Below are positions 15,861 to 24,770 of a stretch of DNA of 64,000 bases, one piece after another (position 1 is the first letter of the stretch; each line of letters begins with the position of its first letter). The position numbers and the translations under genes are program-made. The DNA comes from Candidatus Accumulibacter aalborgensis (lineage in GTDB: Bacteria > Pseudomonadota > Gammaproteobacteria > Burkholderiales > Rhodocyclaceae). The notes under the pieces were generated by a model. The model saw only the letters and a program-made list of their open reading frames with translations, did no database searches and was not told the DNA's origin. The stretch spans positions 62,001 through 126,000 of the forward strand of contig NZ_FLQX01000094.1 of the NCBI RefSeq assembly GCF_900089955.1, in the 5' to 3' direction.

Positions 15861-18581
15861 TCAGCCGTCGGCGAGCAGGTTGAGCGTTCTGGCCCTGAAT
15901 ACCGCGTCGTGGCGACTCGAGGCGCGCAGCTTGCGGTAGATGTTCTGCGTATGCCGCTTGACGGTCGCCCGAGAAATACACAGTTCCTCCGAGATTTCAA
16001 CGTTACTCAGCCGGGCCGCGAGCAGTTTGAGAATTTTCAGCTCCCGCCGCGTCAGGTCGGTGCCCACCCGTTGACGACCGGCGCTCACCAGCCAGTCGTC
16101 TTTGAACGCCGAAAGAATCTGGGCAACGTAGCGCGCCTGCCCCTTGTCGGCTTCCAGGCGCTTGAGCAGCGGCGCGAGTTCCTGCCCCAGATCGACAAAC
16201 AGGCGAATGAAGCCCCCCGGCTGCGCGACTGCCAGTGCACGACCGAGCAGGTCGGTGGCTGCCGCCTCCTCGCCCTGGGCATGGTGCAGCAAGGCCTGCA
16301 AGGCCAGCACTTCGATCAGGAACCTGAGGTTATGCCTGGCCGAAAGCCTTGCCGCCAGCAGTTGCAGCAGGCGACCGGCCTGCTCGCGGCTATCGACCGT
16401 TCCCTCGGCCATCCACACCCGGATCAGCGTCAGGTGGGGAGCGCTGAAGAAGCGGTAGTCGAACTGAACTGGGCCCGGATCAAAGCTCCGCGCCCAGTCC
16501 AGCGCGTCGTTGATCCGGCCCTGACGCAGCGCGAGGTCTGCCTGACAGGCCCGAGCGCGAAACAGTGCCGGAGAATTCTTGTTTTGTACAAGACGCTCGC
16601 AGACCGCATCGACGATCTCGCGCGCCCGCTCCGCCTGGCCGAGCGCCTGGTAGACGGCAGCCAGGGCGAACGAGATTTCAGTCCGGTAGCCAAGCTGCGG
16701 CGCCTGCTGGGCGGCAATTGCCGGCAGCAGCGTAGCCTCCGCCGGCGCGAGTTCATTCCGCTGATACTGCACCAGGCCAAGAAAGTAGCGCCCCAGCGCC
16801 GAGTTGATTTGACTGCCGAAGCTGGCATCACTCAGCGGGTGCTTGAGATTGGCGGTCCACTGGAGCGCCGACAGGTCGGCAGCCATCCAGTCGATAAAAC
16901 ACAGCGCGACCACCAAGCTTGCCTGACAGATATCAATCGGACCCGATGCCCGGACCAGGGCATCATGGATGCTCTGACGCGCGCCGCCCAGGTCGCCGCT
17001 GAGCTGCCGCGCTCCAGCCAGAACCGCCTGTGCCGTGACGCGCGCCTGCACGCAGTCGGTCGCCAATCGTTGCAGGGCTTGCTCGGCACACGCCAGGGCC
17101 AGGTCGGCGCACCCCTCCAGATAGTGTTGCAGGCTGCGCAGCGCGAGAACATTGCCGTGCAGCCAATCCGAGCGCAGCGTGTCGGGAGCGGGGTCATGGC
17201 TATCGAGCAAGGCCTCGATACGGTCGAGAACGGCAGGCGTCTCGCGGTGGCGGCCCTGGTGATGCATCAGCCAGGCCTTGAGCAGCAGCAGTTGGGGATC
17301 GTCCTCGACGGCGTCAAGCGGCAACAGGCGCAGGCAACGGTCGAGGCGCTGTCGTTGCTCGCGGTTGATGAGCAGGTTGTGATGGCGGGCCAGCAGCTCC
17401 GTCGCCGCCGCTACGCCGGCGCCGGCGAGCATCTGCGGGATCGCTTCCTCCAGCAGACCCTGCGTCTCCAGCCAGGCGGCTGCCCGTTGATGCAGCTCGG
17501 CGATCTCGGCCGCGGCATGGTGCATCCGTAGTTCCCGCTGCAGAAACTCTCCGAAAAGGCGGTGGTAGCGATGCCACTCGAGCCGATCGTCAACGGCGCT
17601 GGCGAGCACTGCCCCGCTGACCACCAGGTGCATGAAAGCCTGGCCGCCAAATTCTTCACCGCCCGCCGCCGTCCCTTTGCCGAGCAAGGCGTCGCACAAG
17701 GGGGCACAGAAGCGGTCGACGACCGATGTCCTGAGCAGGCAATCACGCACGACTGCGGGCTGCTGGGAGAGCACCTCCTCGACGAAATAGGGCTGCAAAG
17801 GCGGCATTTGACCGCTGATGCAGCGCCCGTAATCGTTCTCGTCACACTCCCCTGACGCGTCGACGGCGCGTCCCTGGCGCAGCGCCAAACCCGCCAGGCG
17901 AACAGCAACCGGCCATCCGTCGGTGGCGTTCTGCAGGCTGGCCAGTGCCGCTCCCGGGACGGCGCGTCCGGCGCAGCGCTCGATCAGGGTGGCGCTTTCC
18001 AGCGCTGAAAACTGGAGGTCCCGCGTACGAATGTCGCTCATCATCCCATGCACGCGTAGCGCCCCGAGAGACAAGCGGGGCTCCTGGCGCGTGATGATCA
18101 CCAGATGAAGAGCGCTCGACGGGCGCGCCAGCAAGCGATCGAGCAAGGCGTGTGCTCCTGACGAGTGGAGGCGATGAAAGTCGTCGAGGACGACGACAAG
18201 GGGCGCAGACAACGCGTCCAGATCGTTGCTCAGGCTGCTGGCGAGAACCGGCAACGGCAACCGCTGCCCGGAATTGAGGTGGTCCAGAGTCTCGCCACAA
18301 GCGTCGACAAACGCGCTCCGCACGGCGGCCACCAAGTAGCCGAGAAGGACCAGCGGATCGCTGTCTTCACTGTCTAGCGAGAGCCAGACGGACGAACCGT
18401 CGCGGCGGCCGAGCCAGTCGGCAACCAGGGAAGTCTTGCCATAGCCGGCCGGTGCCGAGAGCAAGGTCAAGGGTAGTTCACTGCCCGCTTCCAGCCGGGC
18501 CAGCAACTCGCTGCGGACGACGAAGTCATGGACGATCCGGGGACAGTGCAGCTTGCTGCACGTGATGTGGACCAATGGCAT
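15861..18581 (-). CDS. MalT-type ATP-binding LuxR family transcriptional regulator (LAL)
   Basis: A 906-residue regulator with MalT architecture. The N-terminal STAND-type NTPase has Walker A in LLSAPAGYGKTSLV (about residues 40-53) and Walker B in VVLDDFHRLH. A long helical, TPR-like middle region, about residues 330-830, is likely to sense a ligand. The C-terminal LuxR helix-turn-helix contains LTRRELKILKLLA and CISRATVKRHTQNIYRKL. Such proteins activate genes when an inducer and ATP drive assembly; the inducer here is unknown. It starts 2 bases after the acyltransferase gene, so it is the last gene of a ylqF-acyltransferase operon, an unusual place for this regulator class. Confidence 0.9.
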   Translation of the reverse strand: MPLVHITCSKLHCPRIVHDFVVRSELLARLEAGSELPLTLLSAPAGYGKTSLVADWLGRRDGSSVWLSLDSEDSDPLVLLGYLVAAVRSAFVDACGETLDHLNSGQRLPLPVLASSLSNDLDALSAPLVVVLDDFHRLHSSGAHALLDRLLARPSSALHLVIITRQEPRLSLGALRVHGMMSDIRTRDLQFSALESATLIERCAGRAVPGAALASLQNATDGWPVAVRLAGLALRQGRAVDASGECDENDYGRCISGQMPPLQPYFVEEVLSQQPAVVRDCLLRTSVVDRFCAPLCDALLGKGTAAGGEEFGGQAFMHLVVSGAVLASAVDDRLEWHRYHRLFGEFLQRELRMHHAAAEIAELHQRAAAWLETQGLLEEAIPQMLAGAGVAAATELLARHHNLLINREQRQRLDRCLRLLPLDAVEDDPQLLLLKAWLMHHQGRHRETPAVLDRIEALLDSHDPAPDTLRSDWLHGNVLALRSLQHYLEGCADLALACAEQALQRLATDCVQARVTAQAVLAGARQLSGDLGGARQSIHDALVRASGPIDICQASLVVALCFIDWMAADLSALQWTANLKHPLSDASFGSQINSALGRYFLGLVQYQRNELAPAEATLLPAIAAQQAPQLGYRTEISFALAAVYQALGQAERAREIVDAVCERLVQNKNSPALFRARACQADLALRQGRINDALDWARSFDPGPVQFDYRFFSAPHLTLIRVWMAEGTVDSREQAGRLLQLLAARLSARHNLRFLIEVLALQALLHHAQGEEAAATDLLGRALAVAQPGGFIRLFVDLGQELAPLLKRLEADKGQARYVAQILSAFKDDWLVSAGRQRVGTDLTRRELKILKLLAARLSNVEISEELCISRATVKRHTQNIYRKLRASSRHDAVFRARTLNLLADG

Positions 18582-18583
18582 CT

Positions 18584-19501
18584 CTATCTGACCCGCCTGG
18601 CGTCGGCAGGACAGGACAGCAGCCTGGCGATCTGCTCATCCTTGTCCTGCCAGATTTGCTGCATCCACTGCTGAAATGCTTCGCGTACCGCCGGGTCGTT
18701 GGCGTAGTCGCCGGTCGCCAGGTCTGTCGGCACCGGCAGGGTCTGCACCCGCACGCGCGCCCGCTTCATCCGGCCGCTCAAGAACTGCCAGAAATCGGGA
18801 GCTCCGTCGGGATAGACGATGGTGACATCGAGAACAGCGTGAAACCGGTCGCCCATCACATTCAAGGCCAGCGCGATACCGCCCGCTTTCGGCTTCAGCA
18901 GGTGCCTATACGGCGACCGTTGCCGCTGATGCTTCACCTGAGTGAAGCGTGTGCCCTCGCAGAAATTCATGACGCTGGTCGGGATCAGCGAAAACTTCTC
19001 GCACGCCCGGCGAGTTGTCTCGCGGTCCTTGCTGCGCAATTTCGGATGCTTGTTGAGAACTTCTTCGCTGTGCCGGCGCATGAAGGGGAAATCGAGCGCC
19101 CACCAGGCCAGTCCCATGACCGGTACCCAGACCAGTTGCTGCTTGAGGAAAAACTTGAGCAAGGGAATACGCCGCGTGAACAGGTGCTGCAGCACCAGAA
19201 TGTCGGCCCAGCTCTGATGGTTGCAGTTCACCAGGTACCAGCCGCGCGGATCGAGACCGTGGATCCCCTGGACATCCCAGGACACTTTCTGCGTCAGTGC
19301 CATCCAGGCGCTGTTGCAAGCAATCCAGGCCTCGGCGATGGAGACCAGAAGCGGGTCCAGGCGCAGGCGAACGGCCTTGAACGGCAGGATCAGCTTGGCG
19401 ATCGCCACCAGCACCAGGATCGGCACCCAGAACAGCGAGTTGATCCCAAGCAGGCACCCAGCGATCAGGCCGATCAGCGGTGCCGGCAGGAAACTAAGCA
19501 T
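18584..19501 (-). CDS. 1-acyl-sn-glycerol-3-phosphate acyltransferase-like protein (PlsC/YihG family)
   Basis: A 305-residue membrane-bound acyltransferase. The catalytic NHX4D block is NHQSWAD, followed by the substrate-binding FCEGTRFT block. A hydrophobic N-terminal segment (LPAPLIGLIAGCLLGINSLF and onwards) anchors it in the inner membrane. The length and the FCEGTRF block fit the YihG/YcjQ-like subgroup rather than the shorter essential PlsC, so it probably adjusts acyl composition of phosphatidic acid. It overlaps ylqF upstream by 8 bases and abuts the LuxR gene downstream. Confidence 0.85.
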   Translation of the reverse strand: MLSFLPAPLIGLIAGCLLGINSLFWVPILVLVAIAKLILPFKAVRLRLDPLLVSIAEAWIACNSAWMALTQKVSWDVQGIHGLDPRGWYLVNCNHQSWADILVLQHLFTRRIPLLKFFLKQQLVWVPVMGLAWWALDFPFMRRHSEEVLNKHPKLRSKDRETTRRACEKFSLIPTSVMNFCEGTRFTQVKHQRQRSPYRHLLKPKAGGIALALNVMGDRFHAVLDVTIVYPDGAPDFWQFLSGRMKRARVRVQTLPVPTDLATGDYANDPAVREAFQQWMQQIWQDKDEQIARLLSCPADARRVR

Positions 19502-20378
19502 GCTCCGCCAGTTCCGCGGCCAGCATGACGCGGCGCGTCGCCGGCGTCTCGAGACTGATGCGGCCGAGCACGCCGTTGCGATAATCCTGCAGTAGCGCCT
19601 TGGCCGCCTTTTCGAGGTCGGCTTCGCCGCCGCGCATGCGCAGGCCGCGACGTCCGGCGATGGCCTCGATGACGCTCACTGCATCGACACCCGCCGGCTC
19701 CTCGACCGGGCAACCGTAGCGACTGGCGAGCAATTGCGGATAACGCGCCAGCAACACGCCGGCGAGAAAGATCGCCACATCGAGGTCGATCATCGCATTC
19801 CGACCGACGGCATTGCTGGCCGCCAGCATCAGGCCATCACTCGGGTATTCGATTTTCGGCCACAGCAAGCCGGGCGTATCGGTCAGCCAATGACGGATAT
19901 CGAGTTGCAGCGTCTGCTGCGACTTGGTCACCGCCGGCTCGTCGCCGACCTTGGCCATCCTGCGCCTGAGCAGGACATTCATCAGCGTCGATTTGCCGAC
20001 GTTCGGGATACCCATGATCATCATCCGCAAGGGCTTCGTATTGTCCTTGCGATGCGGCGCCAGGCTCTGGCAGAGGCTGGGCAGACGCGCCAGTTCGCCG
20101 GGCTTCTTGCACGACAGCGCCACGGCGCGCACCCCGTCCTGCCGGTTGTAATCCGCGATCCACGCCTGCGTCACCAGCGGATCGGCCAGATCGGCCTTGT
20201 TGAGCACTTTGATACACGGACGCTGCCGGTGCAAGCGCAGTTCGTGCACCATCGGATTGGTGCTTGCTGCCGGCAGGCGCGCATCAACCACCTCGATGAC
20301 CACGTCGATCGACGCCATCGTCTCGGCCGCCTTTTTGCGCGCCGAAGTCATGTGACCGGGATACCACTGAATGGCCAT
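19494..20378 (-). CDS. ylqF: Ribosome biogenesis GTPase YlqF/RbgA
   Basis: A 294-residue circularly permuted GTPase that assists late assembly of the large ribosomal subunit. The motif order is permuted as expected: NKADL (G4) precedes GIPNVGKST (G1), which precedes DTPG (G3). The N-terminus IQWYPGHM is the family hallmark. It is the first gene of a minus-strand operon with an acyltransferase and a LuxR regulator. The methyltransferase gene at 20494 diverges from it. Confidence 0.95.
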   Translation of the reverse strand: MAIQWYPGHMTSARKKAAETMASIDVVIEVVDARLPAASTNPMVHELRLHRQRPCIKVLNKADLADPLVTQAWIADYNRQDGVRAVALSCKKPGELARLPSLCQSLAPHRKDNTKPLRMMIMGIPNVGKSTLMNVLLRRRMAKVGDEPAVTKSQQTLQLDIRHWLTDTPGLLWPKIEYPSDGLMLAASNAVGRNAMIDLDVAIFLAGVLLARYPQLLASRYGCPVEEPAGVDAVSVIEAIAGRRGLRMRGGEADLEKAAKALLQDYRNGVLGRISLETPATRRVMLAAELAEHA

Positions 20379-20493
20379 GCGCAGTCCGAATAGCTTGAAG
20401 ATCCATCATTATCCCACCAGTTCCGCTCCCCTGCTCCGTTGGCAGCGGCCGCAACGGTCGGCAAAGCGCTAGAATGCCGATCTCTCCTCACCC

Positions 20494-21330
20494 ATGTCAG
20501 GAAAAAGCTTGTCGGTGATCCCCGAAATCAGGCCCGGGCAGTCGATCGAACTGCTCAAGGAACTGCACATCCTGACGCGCGACGGCAAGCTCAACCAGGA
20601 CAGCCGGCGCAAACTCAAGCAGGTCTATCACCTGGTTCACTTCATCGAGCCGCTGCTCGCCGAACTCGCCAGCAAGGACAACTGCCTGTCGCTGGCCGAT
20701 CATGGTGCCGGCAAATCGTACCTGGGTTTCATCCTCTACGACCTGTTCTTCAAAGCCAGAGAGACCGGCCACATCTACGGCGTCGAAGCGCGCGCGGAAC
20801 TCGTCGATGGATCGCGCCGACTGGCCAACCGACTCGGTTTCGCGCGCATGTCCTTCCTCGACCTGCGCGTCGCGCAGGCGATAGCCTCACCGGCCTTGCC
20901 CGAGCGGATCGACATGGTGACCGCGCTGCATGCCTGCGACACCGCGACTGACGACGCGATCCGCTTTGCGCTCGACAAGCAGGCCCAGTTCATCGTTCTC
21001 GTCCCCTGCTGCCAGGCTGAAGTCGCCACGCTGCTGCGCAGCAAGAAAAACGCATCCTTGGCCAAGACGCCGCTGTCGGAACTCTGGCGTCACCCCCTCC
21101 ACACCCGCGAATTCGGTAGCCAGGTGACCAATGCCCTACGCTGCCTGCAACTCGAAGCACACGGCTACCAACTGACGGTCACCGAACTCGTCGGCTGGGA
21201 GCACTCGCTGAAAAACGAGCTGATCATCGCCAGGCACAGCGGCGTCGCGCGCAGCAACGCCGGCGCTCGCCTCGCACAGATCCTGGATCTGCTCGATCTC
21301 GACGAGTTGCGCGATCGTTTCATCTATTGA
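20494..21330 (+). CDS. SAM-dependent methyltransferase (Methyltransf_32-like)
   Basis: A 278-residue protein with a nucleotide-binding start unlike usual motif I (LSLADHGAGKSYLGFIL), then IYGVEARAELV, the acidic LHACDTATDDAI block and VPCCQAE. This set (HGAGKSYL, HACDTATD, PCC) matches the Methyltransf_32 family (PF13679) and the GSTCD/METTL25-type proteins as I remember them, whose bacterial substrate is unknown. The DHGAGKS segment can be mistaken for a P-loop. It is followed 12 bases later by a small membrane protein gene. Confidence 0.75.
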   Translation: MSGKSLSVIPEIRPGQSIELLKELHILTRDGKLNQDSRRKLKQVYHLVHFIEPLLAELASKDNCLSLADHGAGKSYLGFILYDLFFKARETGHIYGVEARAELVDGSRRLANRLGFARMSFLDLRVAQAIASPALPERIDMVTALHACDTATDDAIRFALDKQAQFIVLVPCCQAEVATLLRSKKNASLAKTPLSELWRHPLHTREFGSQVTNALRCLQLEAHGYQLTVTELVGWEHSLKNELIIARHSGVARSNAGARLAQILDLLDLDELRDRFIY

Positions 21331-21342
21331 CGAGGAAACTCA

Positions 21343-21660
21343 ATGGAACAATGGATCACCCGCGTCGTCGCCGCGCTCTGCGCCGCGGGTAGTAACGCGC
21401 TGTTCTGGACCTTCGGCATGTTTCTCGCCGTACCCTGGCGCGAGAGCCGCATGCTGTCGCTCAACAGCGTCGAACTACAGGTACTCGCCGTTCCGCTGGT
21501 CACCGGGCTGGCCGTGGCCTGGGGCGCCCTGCACGTCCTGGCGATCGCCGACCGCGTTAGCCATCCAAGGACGTACTACACGATCTGCGTCGCGCTGCTG
21601 ATCATATCCGTGCTGGCGGTGTCCGGCGGCATGTCGTGGACCGCCGCGCGCATGGCTTGA
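21343..21660 (+). CDS. Small hypothetical membrane protein
   Basis: A 105-residue protein with about three hydrophobic helices (around residues 5-30, 46-68 and 79-98). No family was recognised. A GAGGAAA site precedes the ATG, and the gene follows the methyltransferase gene closely, so they are probably co-transcribed. It ends 1 base before the stop of the convergent fliE gene. Confidence 0.65.
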   Translation: MEQWITRVVAALCAAGSNALFWTFGMFLAVPWRESRMLSLNSVELQVLAVPLVTGLAVAWGALHVLAIADRVSHPRTYYTICVALLIISVLAVSGGMSWTAARMA

Positions 21661-21661
21661 A

Positions 21662-21985
21662 CTAGACCTGCATGTTCATCACATCGTGATAAGCCGAGAC
21701 GAGCTTGTTGCGCACCTGGACCATCTCCTGAAAAGAGATATTGGCCTTCTGCAAGGCAATCATCACCTCGTGCAGGTTCTCGGTACTATTGCCGGCGGCA
21801 AAATCTGCCGCCATCACTTCTGCCTGCTGCTGCGTCTGACTGACCTGGGCAATCGAATTCTGCAATACCTGCGCGAAGTCGGTGCCGGCCACAGGAACGC
21901 CCTGCACGTCGGCCAGACGACCACCCGCCGCGGCCGAGGTGGCTCGCAACATGCTCAACATCTGGTCAATACCCTTGGTTTCCAT
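21662..21985 (-). CDS. fliE: Flagellar hook-basal body complex protein FliE
   Basis: The 107-residue FliE joins the MS ring to the rod and is exported early by the flagellar type III system. The conserved C-terminal part is complete: NLHEVMIALQKANISFQEMV, then VRNKLVSAYHDVMNMQV. It is a single gene with its own sigma54-type promoter 30 bases upstream, transcribed away from flrC. In many relatives fliE leads the fliF operon; here it is separated from fliF by flrB and flrC. Confidence 0.96.
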   Translation of the reverse strand: METKGIDQMLSMLRATSAAAGGRLADVQGVPVAGTDFAQVLQNSIAQVSQTQQQAEVMAADFAAGNSTENLHEVMIALQKANISFQEMVQVRNKLVSAYHDVMNMQV

Positions 21986-22014
21986 TCATTTCTCCCAACG
22001 CCACCCGCTCTATC

Positions 22015-22032
22015 AAAGCAAGAAATGCGCCT
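22015..22032 (-). promoter_or_regulatory. Sigma54 -24/-12 promoter of fliE
   Basis: On the minus strand AGGCGCATTTCTTGCTTT fits the TGGCAC-N5-TTGC pattern, with exactly ten bases between GG and GC. The predicted start is about 20 bases before the fliE ATG. Activation by the adjacent FlrC-like regulator is expected. Confidence 0.6.
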
Positions 22033-22053
22033 GACCACCCTTCTAGCGGAGCA

Positions 22054-23427
22054 TCAACCTTTCAGAAAACCGTCCAGGCGGTACTGTCGCAACTTGTAAC
22101 GCAGCGTTCTCTCGGGCATGCCGAGGCGCTCACCCGCCAGCTTTCGTGAGCCGCCGGCAGAGGCCAGCGTATCAAGGATATGCTCGCGCTCCACTTCCCG
22201 CATCTTGTCGCCTTTCTGGGTCTCGGCCGGCAGAACCGTCGTCGCTGCCGGCACCGTGGCTGCCGGCGACTGCCCGGCGGCCGGATCGACGCGTATCGCC
22301 GCCAGATGCAAGGCATCCACTTCGACGACATCGCCGGCAGCAAGGATGACCGCCCGCTGCATGACGTTTTCCAGCTCGCGGACGTTGCCTGGCCAGGCGT
22401 GCGACTGCAGGGCCGCCTCGGCAGCCGCCGACAGGCGCAGCCCCGGCCGCGCCGCGCGTCCGCCATGCTCGGCCAGCAAATGGCGCGCCAGAGGGATGAT
22501 ATCCTCGCCCCGCTGGCGCAGAGCCGGGATCAAGAGGGGAAAAACATTGAGCCGATAGAACAGATCCTCGCGAAAGAGACCCTTGGCCACCGCGTCCGCC
22601 ATGTCTCGATTGGACGTGGCGACGATTCGAATATCGAGGGCTATTGGCCTCTTGCCGCCAACCCGCTCGACTTCGCGCTCCTGTAGCACGCGCAGCAGCT
22701 TGGCCTGCAGACCGAGCTGCATTTCGGTGACTTCGTCGAGCAACAGCGTACCGTGCTGCGCCTGTTCGAACTTCCCCGCCTGCGCCTGCTGAGCACCACT
22801 GAAAGCGCCCTTTTCATGGCCAAAGAGCGTGGTTTCGAGCAGGGTGTCCGGAATCGCCGCGCAGTTGATGGCCACGAACGGGCCCTTGCGCCGCGCCGAG
22901 TGCTGGTGGATAAAACGCGCCACGACCTCCTTGCCGACGCCACTCTCGCCGGTCAGCAGGACCGTGGTATCGCTCTGCGCCACACGCGCAGCCAGCGCAA
23001 AGAGGTGGCGACTGAGCGGATCGCTGGCGATCACTCCATCGTCATCGAGCACGGCCGGCAGACGATAACGCTGGACATGCTCGAGCAGCGCCTTCGGTTC
23101 GAAGGGCTTGAGGAGAAAGTCGCACGCGCCTGCCCGCATCGCTTCCACGGCCCGGTCGACGTCGGCGAAGGCGGTCATCAGGACCACCGGAAGGTGCGGA
23201 AAGCGAGTGCGGACCTCCTTCAGCAAGGCGATGCCGTCGATCGGCACCATCCGTACATCACTGACCACCAGCGAGACCGCCTGCCTGGCGAGCAACTGCA
23301 GCGCCTCGTCGCCGCCGGCAGCGGCGACGACCGCCTGCCCCGCCAGTTCGAGGGTATCGCAGACCGCTTCGCGCAAAGCTGCGTCGTCTTCAACCACCAG
23401 TATGGGCAATCCAAATCCTTGTGCCAT
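22054..23427 (-). CDS. flrC: Sigma54-dependent flagellar response regulator (FlrC/FleR-type)
   Basis: A 457-residue NtrC-family activator. It has an N-terminal receiver domain with phosphoacceptor Asp in VVSDVRM and an AAA+ domain with Walker A GESGVGKE. The sigma54-contact loop reads GAFSGA instead of GAFTGA, a tolerated variant. The C-terminal Fis-type helix-turn-helix contains SRKLAGERLGMPERTLRYKL. It lies next to its sensor kinase gene flrB and between fliE and fliF, both of which have sigma54 elements. It should switch on mid-stage flagellar genes when phosphorylated. The symbol flrC rather than fleR is by analogy. Confidence 0.92.
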   Translation of the reverse strand: MAQGFGLPILVVEDDAALREAVCDTLELAGQAVVAAAGGDEALQLLARQAVSLVVSDVRMVPIDGIALLKEVRTRFPHLPVVLMTAFADVDRAVEAMRAGACDFLLKPFEPKALLEHVQRYRLPAVLDDDGVIASDPLSRHLFALAARVAQSDTTVLLTGESGVGKEVVARFIHQHSARRKGPFVAINCAAIPDTLLETTLFGHEKGAFSGAQQAQAGKFEQAQHGTLLLDEVTEMQLGLQAKLLRVLQEREVERVGGKRPIALDIRIVATSNRDMADAVAKGLFREDLFYRLNVFPLLIPALRQRGEDIIPLARHLLAEHGGRAARPGLRLSAAAEAALQSHAWPGNVRELENVMQRAVILAAGDVVEVDALHLAAIRVDPAAGQSPAATVPAATTVLPAETQKGDKMREVEREHILDTLASAGGSRKLAGERLGMPERTLRYKLRQYRLDGFLKG

Positions 23428-23442
23428 GCGCTCCGCGTTCCC

Positions 23443-24645
23443 TCAGTTTTCCAGATCCACCGTCGTCTTGATGGGCAGCATGATCGCGAACTCCGAACCC
23501 TCTCCCGCTGCCGAACTGACCTCTATGGTACCCCCATGGGCACGAGCGACACCCAGCGCAATCGCCAGACCGAGCCCGGTCCCCTGGCCGCGCGTTGTGA
23601 AGAAAGGCTCGAAGACGCGCACCTGTATCTCTGGAGCGATTCCGCAACCGGTGTCGACGACGCCGATGCACAACTGTCCGTCGACCGCACTCGCCGTCAG
23701 TGTCACTTTGCCACCCGCGGCGCAGGCCTGCAGCGCATTCTCGAGCAGATTGACCAGCGCGCCGGCCAGAGCTTTTCGGCTACCGGTCAGCACCGCGCTG
23801 TCTGTCGTGCAGATCACCCGGAAAGCCACCTTCCGCTCGGTGAACAACGGCTCAACGATCTGCGTGGCGTCGGCCAGCAATTGCCTGACCGGAATCCTGT
23901 CGCGGCCAACGCTTTCGCCGCGCGCAAAGAGCAGCACCTCCTGGATCAGGCGTTCGAGCCGTTTGAGTTGCGCGGTAGCCTTGCCGGCAAAGCGAATGCG
24001 CGCCGCATCGGCAAGCTCGGGCTGACAGAGATTGGCGCTATAGAGCAAAGCCGTTGCCAGCGGGGTCCGCAACTGGTGGGCCAACGAAGCGGCCAGCTCG
24101 CCCATCGCCGCCAAACGCCGATTACGTTCAAGTTCCGCCTTGAGGATGTGCGCTGCCGTCACATCGTGGATCAGTAGAATTCGTCCGCCGGATGAATCCA
24201 ACGGGCTTTCGGCAATCGTCAGGCGCCGCGAATCTAGCGGCAAGTCGATCTGCGAAGCGATCTGCCATTCGTCCGGCATCTCGGTCGCCACCAGGCTTGC
24301 CTGTACCAGCGTCGGCCAACGTGCACCGATGATCGCCTCTCCGAATATCCGGCGGGCTGCCGGGTTGGCCTCACTGACGCAGGCCGCGCTGTCAAGCACC
24401 ACTACGCCGGCCGGCAGTGCGTTGAGCAACAGCGACAGGCGTTCGGAAAGCGCCTCTTTGGCCTCATATTGCCGGCGTAGCTCGCCATTGGCGACCGCCA
24501 GCTCAGCGGTCAAGGACTCAACGCGGCCCTGCAGACCCTGGTAGGACTGGGTCAGGGCCAAAGAGACCTGGTTGAAGACGTCGAAAGCGCGCTGGAGCTC
24601 CTGCGCCTTCAGTTCAGGGCCGGGTATTTGTGCGACTTCGTTCAT
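23443..24645 (-). CDS. flrB: Flagellar sensor histidine kinase (FlrB/FleS-type)
   Basis: A 400-residue cytoplasmic histidine kinase; no membrane segment is seen. The N-terminal coiled-coil leads to a PAS-like region (LLNALPAGVVVLD to ANPAARRIFG), the His-containing dimerisation box LAHQLRTPL and the ATPase boxes NALQAC, DTGCGI and GTGLGLAIA. The start at 24645 is preferred to 24666, because the extra residues overlap the fliF promoter. It lies 15 bases before flrC as a two-component pair and is divergent from fliF. Confidence 0.9.
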   Translation of the reverse strand: MNEVAQIPGPELKAQELQRAFDVFNQVSLALTQSYQGLQGRVESLTAELAVANGELRRQYEAKEALSERLSLLLNALPAGVVVLDSAACVSEANPAARRIFGEAIIGARWPTLVQASLVATEMPDEWQIASQIDLPLDSRRLTIAESPLDSSGGRILLIHDVTAAHILKAELERNRRLAAMGELAASLAHQLRTPLATALLYSANLCQPELADAARIRFAGKATAQLKRLERLIQEVLLFARGESVGRDRIPVRQLLADATQIVEPLFTERKVAFRVICTTDSAVLTGSRKALAGALVNLLENALQACAAGGKVTLTASAVDGQLCIGVVDTGCGIAPEIQVRVFEPFFTTRGQGTGLGLAIALGVARAHGGTIEVSSAAGEGSEFAIMLPIKTTVDLEN

Positions 24646-24649
24646 CCGA

Positions 24650-24667
24650 TGGCAAGTCCGGTGCAAT
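24650..24667 (+). promoter_or_regulatory. Sigma54 -24/-12 promoter of the fliF operon
   Basis: TGGCAAGTCCGGTGCAAT matches TGGCAC-N5-TTGCW, with ten bases between GG and GC. It points toward fliF and gives a leader of about 95 bases before the ATG at 24771. It lies directly upstream of the flrB start codon on the other strand. Confidence 0.75.
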
Positions 24668-24770
24668 TAACCGCTACAATAGCTCCGCAATTATCAGCGT
24701 TTTTTCGCTTTCTGCTTGCTTTATTGCCGGTTTATCACGTATTTCACACGCCTTTACCCCCCTCACGAGC

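Noticed and set aside
15762-17531. A long plus-strand open frame (589 codons) inside the LuxR-type gene region
   Set aside because: It is antisense to a protein with clear Walker, TPR-like and helix-turn-helix features; its translation has no recognisable motif and reflects high GC.
24660-24770. A sigma70 promoter for flrB on the minus strand (GATAAT seen)
   Set aside because: No -35 element at a workable distance was found, so it was not listed.
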